From NCBI GenBank assembly GCA_900553175.1, contig USCH01000028.1, positions 1 to 21,616 of the forward strand: DNA of 21,616 bases. The letters are read 5' to 3'. This DNA comes from an uncultured Alistipes sp. Its GTDB lineage: Bacteria; Bacteroidota; Bacteroidia; Bacteroidales; Rikenellaceae. The notes under the pieces were generated by a model that made no database searches, was not told where the DNA came from, and saw only the letters and a list, made by a program, of their open reading frames with translations. Of this stretch, positions 6,447 to 12,817 are shown piece after piece (the stretch's first letter is position 1; every line of letters begins with the position of its first letter). Both the position numbers and the translations under genes were made by a program.

Positions 6447-7112
6447 ATGGAGAACCTTTTGATCCTGCTGGCCGCAGCCGTCGGTGCGCTGCTGCTCGGC
6501 ATCCTTTTCATCAAACGCTACGATCGCATCGACCGCCATTTCTTCGGTAGGATCCGCCGCACGGTTCCGGATATGAACACCGGCAGGCCGACTCTCCGCA
6601 CGGTCGCGTCCGACGATCCCGACTATAAGCCGTTCGGCCGCTTTCAGGTGTTGGCCAGCGCCGTTTGCGGCGCAGCGATCTGCATCATAATGGTCATGAC
6701 AAGCAATTTCTTCGGGCTCGGTGCGAACTCGGACGGCGAAAGCCTTTCGTTGGCCGCGGCGCTCGTCTGGGTGGCGATTCTGTCGTACAACCTCTACGAA
6801 GCCATCGCCCGGATGAAGACGTTCGGAACCCGGATCGGCAAATTCGTCTTCCTGACTGCGGCCTGCGTCATCGGCTTCGGAGCCGGAGTCGTAGGTTCGC
6901 TGCTCATTTTCGCCGCGATCGTTTTCTTCATCATCTTCCTGGCCATGAAATTCGCCGTAAGCGGACGCTCCCTGAAGCCCGGAGAGATCGAGCTGGACGA
7001 CGGCACGGTGGTGCGCAACCGGAAAGGTCTTTTCGGAGAGGACAACTGGGAGGAGAAAGACGGGAAAAACGTCTTCGACCGCACAGGCGACACATTCGTC
7101 AAACGGAATTAG
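6447..7112 (+). CDS. unrecognised membrane protein with a cytosolic LFGEDNW tail
   Basis: The 221-residue product is unrecognised. Hydrophobic segments lie at about residues 4-23, 65-85, 100-119 and 132-171; the last is long enough for two passes. A soluble C-terminal tail of about 50 residues contains ELDDGTVVRNRKGLFGEDNW and ends DRTGDTFVKRN. This tail looks conserved in style (charged, aromatic, glycine-rich), but I cannot name the family. The ATG at 6447 is two bases after the stop of the preceding membrane protein, so the two are probably co-translated and may act together. Base composition is closer to the GC-rich neighbours than that of the first gene. A strong terminator follows at 7117-7164. 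Confidence 0.85.
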   Translation: MENLLILLAAAVGALLLGILFIKRYDRIDRHFFGRIRRTVPDMNTGRPTLRTVASDDPDYKPFGRFQVLASAVCGAAICIIMVMTSNFFGLGANSDGESLSLAAALVWVAILSYNLYEAIARMKTFGTRIGKFVFLTAACVIGFGAGVVGSLLIFAAIVFFIIFLAMKFAVSGRSLKPGEIELDDGTVVRNRKGLFGEDNWEEKDGKNVFDRTGDTFVKRN

Positions 7113-7116
7113 GAGC

Positions 7117-7164
7117 GTCCCGCGCAGGATGCGGGCGAATCGCTTTTGCGCGGGGCTTTTTTTT
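7117..7164 (+). terminator. Rho-independent terminator of the two-gene membrane operon
   Basis: CCCGCGCA (7119-7126) pairs with TGCGCGGG (7147-7154), extended by flanking pairs, and is followed by eight T (7157-7164). Confidence 0.8.
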
Positions 7165-7174
7165 CGTATCTTCG
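7145..7174 (+). promoter_or_regulatory. possible promoter of the TSCPD gene
   Basis: TTTG (7145-7148) and TATCTTCG (7167-7174, one mismatch to TAnnTTTG) are 18 bases apart. The -33 element overlaps the terminator stem of the upstream operon. It ends 24 bases before the ATG at 7199. Confidence 0.4.
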
Positions 7175-7198
7175 CAGCGCGAAAAAAACGGCCAAGCC

Positions 7199-7447
7199 AT
7201 GATCCGGAAAATCACCCATACGTGCGCGGGCACCTGCTCGCGGCAGATCGACATCCTGCTCGAGGACGACATCATCAAAGAGGTGGTCTTCACGGGCGGA
7301 TGCCACGGCAACACGCAGGGCATCGCAGCTCTGGTCAGAGGCCTGCGGGCCGAAGAGGCGGCCGCACGGCTGGCGGGAATCGACTGCCGCGGAAAGGGCA
7401 CCTCGTGTCCCGACCAGCTGGCCCGGGCGCTCCGGAAGGCGCGATGA
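7199..7447 (+). CDS. TSCPD domain protein (TIGR03905 family)
   Basis: This 82-residue protein is a stand-alone TSCPD domain. It contains the diagnostic TSCPD near the C-terminus (residues 69-73, Cys70) and further conserved cysteines at 9, 13, 35 and 63, in the order THTCAGTC, GGCHGN, GIDCRGKGTSCPD. The same domain forms the C-terminal cysteine-rich part of some B12-dependent ribonucleotide reductases. The cysteines suggest metal binding or thiol chemistry, but the function of the stand-alone form is not established. The ATG at 7199 is preceded by an A-rich run (7182-7188). It appears monocistronic, between a terminator and the glsB-like gene. Confidence 0.9.
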   Translation: MIRKITHTCAGTCSRQIDILLEDDIIKEVVFTGGCHGNTQGIAALVRGLRAEEAAARLAGIDCRGKGTSCPDQLARALRKAR

Positions 7448-7484
7448 AGTGCACACCGACGACGATTCGGGAACGAATTTTGCT

Positions 7485-7522
7485 ACGTATGCTTCCGTAA
7501 GACCAAAAACGGAAGCATATGT
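7485..7522 (+). promoter_or_regulatory. inverted repeat covering the start codon of the GlsB-like gene
   Basis: ATGCTTCCGT (7489-7498) and ACGGAAGCAT (7509-7518) are perfect 10-base complements around an A-rich 10-base loop. Pairing continues outward (7485-7488 with 7519-7522, one G-U), so in RNA the ATG at 7519-7521 would be base-paired. This could be a translational switch such as a thermosensor, or a protein-binding operator. There is no T tract, so it is not a terminator. Confidence 0.6.
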
Positions 7523-7776
7523 ATTTTTTATGGTATCTGCTGATCGGTCTGGCGGCCGGATGGATCGCCAATCTGATCGTCAAAGGCAACGGATCGGGCC
7601 TCGTCGTGAACCTGATCGTGGGATTGATCGGCGGCGTATTGGGCGGCTGGATGTTCTCGTGGTTCGGCTGGGCCCCCGTCGGCACATTGGGCAGTCTGGC
7701 GACTGCCGTAATCGGAGCGATACTCCTCTTATGGATCGTCTCGCTCATCACCCGTAAAAACAAAAATCGTTCATGA
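7519..7776 (+). CDS. GlsB/YeaQ/YmgE family stress-response membrane protein
   Basis: The 85-residue protein has three hydrophobic segments (about residues 1-20, 28-50 and 57-78). It has the glycine-rich pattern of the transglycosylase-associated (GlsB/YeaQ/YmgE) family: WYLLIGLAAGWIANLIVKG near the start and LIVGLIGGVLGGW in the middle. Members are small inner-membrane proteins induced by stress, with no proven enzyme activity; the transglycosylase label is historical. A basic tail (TRKNKNRS) ends the chain. The ATG lies inside a strong inverted repeat, and the TGA overlaps the next gene's ATG by four bases (ATGA), so it is co-translated with the LEA/CsbD-like protein. Together they look like a stress pair. 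Confidence 0.9.
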   Translation: MYFLWYLLIGLAAGWIANLIVKGNGSGLVVNLIVGLIGGVLGGWMFSWFGWAPVGTLGSLATAVIGAILLLWIVSLITRKNKNRS

Positions 7777-8432
7777 AACAGGAAAACATCAAGGCCGAAG
7801 CACAGGAGACCATGGACCTGGTTTCGGGGAAGATCGACCATGCGACGCATTGCGTCGAGGAGAAAGGCCGCGAAATGGGCGACCGCATCAAGGAGAAGGC
7901 CGGCGAGGTCAAAGACCGTGTCAAGGAGACCGCATCGGAGATGGGCGACCGCATGAAAGAGGGCGCCGGAGCGGTGAAGGACCGGGTGCAGGAGACCGCA
8001 TCGAAAGTCGGCGAACGCATTCAGGAGACGTCGCACGAAGTGAAGGACAAAATGAAAGAGACGTTCGGGCGGAAACCGGAAGAGGTTCCCTACGCTTCGG
8101 GCAGTCAGGACAAGAACGCACCGTCGCAGTACGGGCAGAAGACCCAGAGCACGGCCGGAAACTACGGCGGGCAGGACAAGAACGCACCGTCGCAGTACGG
8201 GCAGAAGACCCAGAGCACGGCCGGGAACTACGGCGGGCAGGACAAGAACGCACCGTCGCAGTACGGGCAGAAGACCCAGAGCACGGCCGAAAACTACGGC
8301 GGGCAGGCGAAAGGCAATCCGTCGCCGTTCGGCGATCGCGTGAACGAGACCGCCTCGCGTTCGGGCGACCGTCGCGGAGACCACATCACGGGCGGCAGCG
8401 GCCCCTCCGACCAGAACGGCAGCCGTCGATAG
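7773..8432 (+). CDS. repetitive LEA/CsbD-like hydrophilic protein
   Basis: This 219-residue protein is fully hydrophilic, with no signal peptide. Residues 35-100 are three 22-residue amphipathic repeats (pattern GDRhKE-AGxVKDRVpETAS; h hydrophobic, p polar) resembling LEA and CsbD-type stress proteins. After an 11-residue linker (KPEEVPYASGS), residues 112-177 are three nearly identical 22-residue repeats rich in Gln, Gly, Asn and Ser (core KNAPSQYGQKTQSTAGNYGG). A polar tail follows. At DNA level both arrays have a 66-base period. The first half should form amphipathic helices that could lie on membranes or partners; the second half is probably disordered. The start overlaps the GlsB-like stop (ATGA). 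Desiccation or osmotic protection is a plausible inference, not shown. The exact family could also be YtxH-like. Confidence 0.87.
   Translation: MKQENIKAEAQETMDLVSGKIDHATHCVEEKGREMGDRIKEKAGEVKDRVKETASEMGDRMKEGAGAVKDRVQETASKVGERIQETSHEVKDKMKETFGRKPEEVPYASGSQDKNAPSQYGQKTQSTAGNYGGQDKNAPSQYGQKTQSTAGNYGGQDKNAPSQYGQKTQSTAENYGGQAKGNPSPFGDRVNETASRSGDRRGDHITGGSGPSDQNGSRR
7875..8072 (+). repeat. three 66-bp coding repeats (amphipathic array)
   Basis: Units begin at 7875, 7941 and 8007, with ATGGGCGACCGCATC and related starts. They encode 22 residues each. Identity is clear between the first two units and lower in the third. Confidence 0.8.
8106..8303 (+). repeat. three near-identical 66-bp coding repeats (Q/G/N-rich array)
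   Basis: Units begin at 8106, 8172 and 8238 with CAGGACAAGAACGCACC. They differ only at a glycine/glutamate codon (GGA, GGG, GAA), so the array expanded recently and could vary in copy number. Confidence 0.9.
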
Positions 8433-8448
8433 CCGACGTCCACGCACG

Positions 8449-8482
8449 AAAAAGGGGTGACGAAACGATCGTCACCCCTTTT
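8449..8482. terminator. bidirectional terminator between the LEA-like gene and tRNA-Gln
   Basis: AAAAGGGGTGACG (8450-8462) pairs with CGTCACCCCTTTT (8470-8482). T tracts lie on both sides, so it can stop the plus-strand operon and the minus-strand tRNA. Confidence 0.85.
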
Positions 8483-8486
8483 CGCG

Positions 8487-8557
8487 TTGAGCTGCCAGGA
8501 CTCGAACCTGGAACGACAGAACCAAAATCTGCTGTGTTACCATTACACCACAGCTCA
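8487..8557 (-). tRNA. tRNA-Gln (anticodon UUG)
   Basis: The minus strand folds into a full cloverleaf of 71 bases. The acceptor stem is TGAGCTG/CAGCTCA with discriminator A. The D arm is GTGT-AATGGTA-ACAC. The anticodon stem GCAGA/TCTGT encloses the loop TTTTGGT, giving anticodon TTG. The variable loop is CGTT and the T arm is CCAGG-TTCGAGT-CCTGG. CCA is not encoded. A promoter lies at 8579-8608 and a terminator at 8449-8482. Confidence 0.95.
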
Positions 8558-8578
8558 AGCAAACGCTCGAAAGCGCAG

Positions 8579-8608
8579 CAAAGATAAACAAAAAAACGCA
8601 ATCTGCAA
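8579..8608 (-). promoter_or_regulatory. promoter of tRNA-Gln
   Basis: On the minus strand TATCTTTG (plus-strand 8579-8586) matches the -7 consensus, with TTG (plus-strand 8606-8608) 19 bases upstream. It lies 21 bases before the mature tRNA 5' end. The rest of the gap to 8804 contains imperfect CCCGACGGG/CCCGACAAG motifs but no gene. Confidence 0.6.
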
Positions 8609-8804
8609 TCCGGAGCGGAAAAAACATAGGCGGGTGCGCCCCTCCCGACGGGGCCGCCCCGACAAGTTCTTCTTCCGACGGGTCCCCTCCCGACAAGCCC
8701 CCATCCGTCGGCCTCCTCCTTCGGAGCTTCGCCGGCCGCAGCGGCAGCTCTCCGGCAAGAACGGCACGGTTTTTCGCAGGGAGCGGTCAAAACCGACACT
8801 TCGT

Positions 8805-10145
8805 ATGATTACGATCATGATTCTGCTCTTCGCCGCGGGATACGTCTGCATCGCGCTGGAGCACAAACTGAAGATCAACAAATCGGCCGTCGCGCTGGTG
8901 ATGTGCGGCGCCATCTGGAGCGTATTCAGCCTCATGGGGCACGACCGGCAGATCGGTCAGGAGCTCGTCGACCATCTGGGCAGCACGTGCGAAATACTGG
9001 TCTACCTCATCGGTGCCATGACCATCGTCGACCTGATCGACACGCACGGCGGCTTCTCGGCCATCACGGCCCGCATCACCACCCGCAAAAAGCACCGGCT
9101 GCTCTGGCTGCTGGTCTCCATCACCTTCTTCATGTCGGCCGCGCTGGACAACATGACCACCGCCATCATCATGATCATGCTGCTGCGCCGCCTCATCCGG
9201 GACCCGAAGGAGCGCTGGACGTTCGCCAGCCTCATCGTCATCGCAGCCAACTGCGGCGGAGCCTGGTCGCCCATCGGCGACGTGACGACGATCATGCTGT
9301 GGATGAACGGCAACGTCACGGCCGCAGCCCTGATGGGAACCCTGCTGCTGCCGTGCGCCGTCGCGGTCGCCGTACCGGCCTGGCTGGCCGGGCGCCGCAT
9401 CGACCGCAGTCCCGTGGCCGCACCCGACGCCGCATCCGCGGCGCTCCTCCCGCCGGGCGTGACCCCGAGGCTCAGCCGGACGATCCTCGTCGTCGGCGTG
9501 GCGAGCCTGCTGTTCGTCCCGGTGTTCAAGGAGCTGACCGGGCTGCCTCCGTACATGGGCATGATCGTGTCGCTGGGCGCGATGTGGGTGCTGACCGAAA
9601 TCATCTACGACCGCCGCCGCGACCTGGAGGGAGCGATTCAGAACCGGGTGTCGAACGTATTGAAGCACATCGACATGGCGACGATTCTCTTTTTCCTGGG
9701 CATTCTGATGGCCGTGGCTGCGCTCGAAAGCGCCGGAGTGCTCTCGGACATGGCCGGATGGCTCGACCGGAAGGTGCACGAGGTGTATGTCATCACCGGC
9801 GCCATCGGCCTGCTGTCGGCCGTGGTGGACAACGTGCCGCTGGTCGCCGCAGCCATGGGCATGTATCCCGTGGCCGATGCGGGCTCGATCGCGGCGAGCG
9901 CCGATCCGGCCTACCTGCAGGCATTCGTGCAGGACGGCACGTTCTGGCAGCTGCTGACCTATGCCGTCGGCACGGGCGGCAGCCTGCTCATCATCGGATC
10001 GGCGGCCGGCGTGGTGGCGATGGGTCTCGAAAACATCCGGTTCGGCTGGTATCTGCGCCGCATCTCGCTGCCGGCCCTGGCGGGTTTCGCGGCCGGCATG
10101 GCGGTCATCCTGGCCGAACACCTGCTGCTGCACGGAGCCGCATAG
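8805..10145 (+). CDS. nhaD: NhaD-type Na+/H+ antiporter
   Basis: This 446-residue polytopic inner-membrane protein exchanges Na+ (or Li+) for protons, supporting pH and salt homeostasis. It has about 12 hydrophobic segments and is organised as two inverted halves of the ion transporter (IT) superfamily. Each half has a conserved DN motif: SAALDNMTTAIIMIM (Asp115) and AVVDNVPLVAAAMGM (Asp342). The halves also carry GGAWSPIGDVTT and AVGTGGSLLIIGSAAG. The N-terminus, GYVCIALEHKLKINKSAVAL, is typical of NhaD. I chose the ATG at 8805; the frame is open far upstream but only with intergenic-type sequence, and an ATG at 8817 is a possible alternative. It is convergent with the thioesterase gene, 12 bases away, and no clear promoter is visible. 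Confidence 0.9.
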   Translation: MITIMILLFAAGYVCIALEHKLKINKSAVALVMCGAIWSVFSLMGHDRQIGQELVDHLGSTCEILVYLIGAMTIVDLIDTHGGFSAITARITTRKKHRLLWLLVSITFFMSAALDNMTTAIIMIMLLRRLIRDPKERWTFASLIVIAANCGGAWSPIGDVTTIMLWMNGNVTAAALMGTLLLPCAVAVAVPAWLAGRRIDRSPVAAPDAASAALLPPGVTPRLSRTILVVGVASLLFVPVFKELTGLPPYMGMIVSLGAMWVLTEIIYDRRRDLEGAIQNRVSNVLKHIDMATILFFLGILMAVAALESAGVLSDMAGWLDRKVHEVYVITGAIGLLSAVVDNVPLVAAAMGMYPVADAGSIAASADPAYLQAFVQDGTFWQLLTYAVGTGGSLLIIGSAAGVVAMGLENIRFGWYLRRISLPALAGFAAGMAVILAEHLLLHGAA

Positions 10146-10159
10146 CCCCGCAGCGGCTC
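10135..10159. terminator. hairpin between convergent nhaD and thioesterase genes
   Basis: GAGCCGC (10135-10141) pairs with GCGGCTC (10153-10159) and overlaps both gene ends. It has no T tract, so a role in termination is uncertain. Confidence 0.3.
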
Positions 10160-10541
10160 ACTTCATGCGCGCAAGGAACTTCGTGCGGTCGACGACATAG
10201 CGCACGTGAGTGCCCTCGCCGATCGTCCCCGAGCCGTCGCAGGCCCCCACCGTGAAGGTGATTTTCCGCCCCTCCACCTCCGTGACGACCGCCGAGGCGA
10301 CGATCTCCGCACCGGGAGCCGACGGGCGCAGGTGCGCGACGGAAATCTCGGCCCCCACGGTGGTCGACCCTTCGGGCAGAGCCCCGGCGACGGCCCGGGC
10401 GGCCGCCTGCTCCATGAGCGCCACCATGGCCGGAGTGGCGAAAACGTCCAGATCGCCCGACCCCATGGCCCGGGCCGTCTTTTCGGCTCCGACGACGGTC
10501 GCCGCACAGGCCGAAAGACCTTTTTCGAGGATAATATTCAT
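10158..10541 (-). CDS. hotdog-fold thioesterase (FlK-like)
   Basis: The 127-residue single-domain protein belongs to the hotdog thioesterases that hydrolyse acyl-CoA esters. The segment FATPAMVALMEQAA (residues 34-47) is the hotdog helix signature. Thr36, Glu44 and His70 have the same spacing (8 and 26) as the Thr42/Glu50/His76 triad I recall for fluoroacetyl-CoA thioesterase FlK. The fold and catalytic style are therefore well supported. Real substrates in a gut Bacteroidetes are unknown and need not be fluorinated. There is no signal peptide, so it is cytoplasmic. The ATG at 10541 follows a palindromic promoter (10572-10587) shared with the divergent DUF4294 gene. Confidence 0.88.
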   Translation of the reverse strand: MNIILEKGLSACAATVVGAEKTARAMGSGDLDVFATPAMVALMEQAAARAVAGALPEGSTTVGAEISVAHLRPSAPGAEIVASAVVTEVEGRKITFTVGACDGSGTIGEGTHVRYVVDRTKFLARMK

Positions 10542-10571
10542 CGTTAGCGATTCGTTTTAAGCGCAAATGAT

Positions 10572-10587
10572 TACCTTTGCAAAGGTA
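10572..10587. promoter_or_regulatory. palindrome with two divergent -7 elements
   Basis: TACCTTTGCAAAGGTA is a perfect 16-base palindrome. Each half is an exact TAnnTTTG -7 element, one facing the DUF4294 gene (ATG at 10605) and one the thioesterase gene (ATG at 10541). The two elements abut without a gap. No strong TTTG -33 element is evident on either side. Confidence 0.65.
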
Positions 10588-10604
10588 GGATTTTCCGGCC
10601 GATT

Positions 10605-11183
10605 ATGAAAAAGTGGCTTTTTTTACCCGTTCTTTTTCTGGCGCTGGCCGCACACACGCGTGCGGCGGCACAGGGAGGCCGCGGCTTCTGGCATCAGGAG
10701 TGGAGCGTCGAAAAGGGCGATTCGATCGCTACGGTCCACATCCTGCCGGTCTACGTGTTCAGCCGCGGAGTCGACCTGAAACGCTATCGCAAACTGGTCG
10801 ACGCCGTGAAGAAGGTCTACCCCATCTCGAAGATCGCACGGGACAAAATGGCCGAAATGGAGGCCGAGCTGACCCGCCTGCCGACGAAAAAAGCCCAGAG
10901 GGAGTACATCCAGACCCTCTACGACCAGATCAAGGAGGAGTACACCCCCGTGCTCAAGCGCATGACCCGCACCCAGGGCCGCGTGCTGCTCAAACTCATC
11001 GACCGCGAAACGGAATACACGGCCTACGAGGTGCTCCGCGAGTTCCGGGGCGGATTCGTGGCGGGATTCTGGCAGAGCATATCCCGCATCTTCGGACAGG
11101 ACCTCAAGTCGGAGTACGACCGCGAGGGCGAGGACCGGATCATCGAACAGATCGTCATCTACTACGAAGCGGGGCTGCTGTAA
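10605..11183 (+). CDS. DUF4294 family exported protein
   Basis: The protein has 192 residues. A signal peptide is evident at about residues 1-23 (MKKWLFLPVLFLALAAHTRA), with no lipobox. The mature part matches what I know of DUF4294, a Bacteroidetes family of unknown function: HILPVYVFSRGVDLKRYRKLVDAVKKVYPISKIA, then a helical middle with MAEMEAELTRLPTKKAQREYI and a basic segment KRMTRTQGRVLLKLIDRETEYTAYE. It ends with FRGGFVAGFWQSISRIFGQDLKSEYD, where the aromatic-glycine run is conserved in style. It is probably periplasmic. The start is 17 bases after a palindromic promoter shared with the thioesterase. No terminator with a clean T tract is visible before the next gene. Confidence 0.88.
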   Translation: MKKWLFLPVLFLALAAHTRAAAQGGRGFWHQEWSVEKGDSIATVHILPVYVFSRGVDLKRYRKLVDAVKKVYPISKIARDKMAEMEAELTRLPTKKAQREYIQTLYDQIKEEYTPVLKRMTRTQGRVLLKLIDRETEYTAYEVLREFRGGFVAGFWQSISRIFGQDLKSEYDREGEDRIIEQIVIYYEAGLL

Positions 11184-11213
11184 GGGCCTTTTTCCGGCAA
11201 CCGGTTCGTTTTC

Positions 11214-11236
11214 AAGAAAAAAATCCGTTTTTTCTT
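11214..11236. repeat. AT-rich inverted repeat overlapping the next -33 element
   Basis: AAGAAAAAA (11214-11222) pairs with TTTTTTCTT (11228-11236) around ATCCG. The right arm overlaps the TTTG -33 element at 11235-11238. It could be a weak terminator for the DUF4294 gene, or an operator. Confidence 0.4.
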
Positions 11237-11264
11237 TGGGGGGGGGATTTTTTCGCTACCTTTG
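11235..11264 (+). promoter_or_regulatory. promoter with a G9 tract in the spacer
   Basis: TTTG (11235-11238) and TACCTTTG (11257-11264) are both consensus and 18 bases apart. Nine consecutive G (11238-11246) begin at the last base of the -33 element and run into the spacer. Slippage in the tract would change the spacing, giving a plausible on/off switch for the lipoprotein gene starting at 11293. Confidence 0.7.
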
Positions 11265-11292
11265 TTTCCGAAACCCCGATAACCCGACCGAC

Positions 11293-12603
11293 ATGAAGAA
11301 AATTCTGCGCTATGCCCTGATTTTCGCTTCGGCCGCCGCGCTGACGACCGCCTGCGAAGACAACAAGGGGGAGGGTGGCGACGAACCGCCCGCCTCCACG
11401 CTCACGCCCGACCAGCACAAGGTCAAACTGGAAAACATCGGCAAGGAGCTGGCCGGATACTTCTCGGCCGAAGAGGACCGGGCAGCCCTCGAATCGCTTC
11501 AGGAACTGCTCGACCTGACCGCCCAGGACGAGGAGATGGGCCCCATGCCCATGCCCGCTCCCATGCTCATGCATCCGTTCGCCCAGAGCCTCGCGAAGGC
11601 CCTCCGAAGCATGAACCCGGCCACGCTGCTGAGCGAGACGACCCGCGCCGCCGTGCGTTATTCGATCGCCGGAGAGCTGGGCTCGAACGGCATGACCTAC
11701 ACCTACGACTACACGGCCGAAGAGTGGCTGGAGACGCCGACCGACGAATGCCGCATCACGGCCGTCTACGGTCGGGGCACCGGCGCATCGACGCTCGAAA
11801 TGACCTACTCGGCCGAGAAGACCGACTACGCCTACACACCCGACGATGCCGTCGCGGAGGTGCCCGCCTCGATCCGGGTCACGCTCACGGTGAACGGCAA
11901 AACGGAGCTGACGCTCGACGTCAGGCCCAACCTTTCGAACGACGGTCTGACCGTGAAGCCCGAGGCGGCATTCACCCACGGATCGCTCGCATGTTCGGCG
12001 CAGGGCGAGGCCAACCCCCAGTTCATCACCGCCACGGGGCAGATCGTCAAGAACGGCACGACCCTCGTCGACGCCTATGCCAAGGTGGCCGTGAGCGACA
12101 TGACCGACCTCGACAACTGGATCTGCGAAGAGAGGGACTGGGACGGCAGCACCTACGAATACATCGATCCGAGCGACCATTTCGCCGATTTCGTCAAGAC
12201 GGGCGAATGCCGCATGCGCGTTCTCTCGGCCGAGATCGTCGGCAACGGCGACATCCGCAAGATCATCGACCTGTGCGACAAGATCGAGAAAAACTACACG
12301 CAGGAGGGTGCCGAAGCCGAAGCGGCCGTCTACAACGCCAACATGAACATCTACCTGGCCTACACCGACGACAACACCAAGGCGGCCAACGTGGTGATGG
12401 ACGTTTCGCGCGACGAATGGGAGACTTACGACTGGGCCACCGGCGCCTACACGACCCATTACGAATACTACGCCGATCCGGTTCTCGTCTTCGGCGACGG
12501 TTCGAAATACGCGTTCGAATCCTACTTCACCGAGAGCCGCTTCTCGTCGCTCTTCGACACGATCGAGGAGCTGGCGGACGCCTATTCGGCCCTGATCCGC
12601 TGA
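11293..12603 (+). CDS. unrecognised lipoprotein with a possibly phase-variable promoter
   Basis: I do not recognise this 436-residue protein. It begins MKKILRYALIFASAAALTTAC, a lipoprotein signal with the modified Cys at 21, followed by an acidic, Gly/Asp/Glu-rich linker typical of surface-exposed Bacteroidetes lipoproteins. The mature part is mostly polar with alternating beta-like stretches (ITAVYGRGTGASTLEMTYS, RVTLTVNGKTELTLDV). A methionine/proline patch MGPMPMPAPMLMHP sits around residues 83-96. No catalytic motif is visible. The ATG at 11293 is preceded by a strong promoter whose spacer holds a G9 tract, suggesting slippage control. No partner gene is coupled; the TonB receptor begins 215 bases later with a hairpin between them. 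It may be a surface antigen or binding protein, but that is inference. Confidence 0.83.
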   Translation: MKKILRYALIFASAAALTTACEDNKGEGGDEPPASTLTPDQHKVKLENIGKELAGYFSAEEDRAALESLQELLDLTAQDEEMGPMPMPAPMLMHPFAQSLAKALRSMNPATLLSETTRAAVRYSIAGELGSNGMTYTYDYTAEEWLETPTDECRITAVYGRGTGASTLEMTYSAEKTDYAYTPDDAVAEVPASIRVTLTVNGKTELTLDVRPNLSNDGLTVKPEAAFTHGSLACSAQGEANPQFITATGQIVKNGTTLVDAYAKVAVSDMTDLDNWICEERDWDGSTYEYIDPSDHFADFVKTGECRMRVLSAEIVGNGDIRKIIDLCDKIEKNYTQEGAEAEAAVYNANMNIYLAYTDDNTKAANVVMDVSRDEWETYDWATGAYTTHYEYYADPVLVFGDGSKYAFESYFTESRFSSLFDTIEELADAYSALIR

Positions 12604-12629
12604 TCGGGCGCCTGCACCGCACCACACTC

Positions 12630-12663
12630 GGGAGGGAGCATGCAACGTGTTCCCTCCCTCTTT
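12630..12663 (+). terminator. probable terminator after the lipoprotein gene
   Basis: GGGAGGGA (12630-12637) pairs with TCCCTCCC (12651-12658), with an inner GCATGC in the loop, and is followed by TCTTT. The T tract is weak. Confidence 0.55.
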
Positions 12664-12707
12664 GATCCCCCCCTGCCGGCCTCGGCCGCCGCAGGGCCGC
12701 AATCACC

Positions 12708-12797
12708 CCGAACCGCAGCTGCCGCACTGCACGAACCGTCCGAATCGCAGCTGCCGCACTGCCGTTCCGCCCGAACCGCAACCGCCGCACCCCGGCT
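12708..12797. repeat. three imperfect 32-bp direct repeats before the TonB receptor
   Basis: Copies start at 12708, 12740 and 12771. The first two share the 18-base core CGCAGCTGCCGCACTGC plus flanks; the third is diverged (CGCAACCGCCGCACCCC). Reading frames through this stretch give proline-rich low-complexity peptides, so I treat it as non-coding. It occupies the 214-base gap before the receptor. Confidence 0.65.
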
Positions 12798-12817
12798 GCC
12801 GCCCCGAAAAACCGCCC

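Noticed and set aside
8106..8303. Regular repeats considered as a CRISPR array
   Set aside because: The repeats are directly adjacent with no spacers, are in frame, and encode 22 residues each. They belong to the LEA/CsbD-like protein.
11212..12702. Open frame of 496 codons on the minus strand opposite the lipoprotein gene
   Set aside because: It has no family features and crosses the plus-strand promoter and terminator. The plus strand has a signal peptide and a good promoter.
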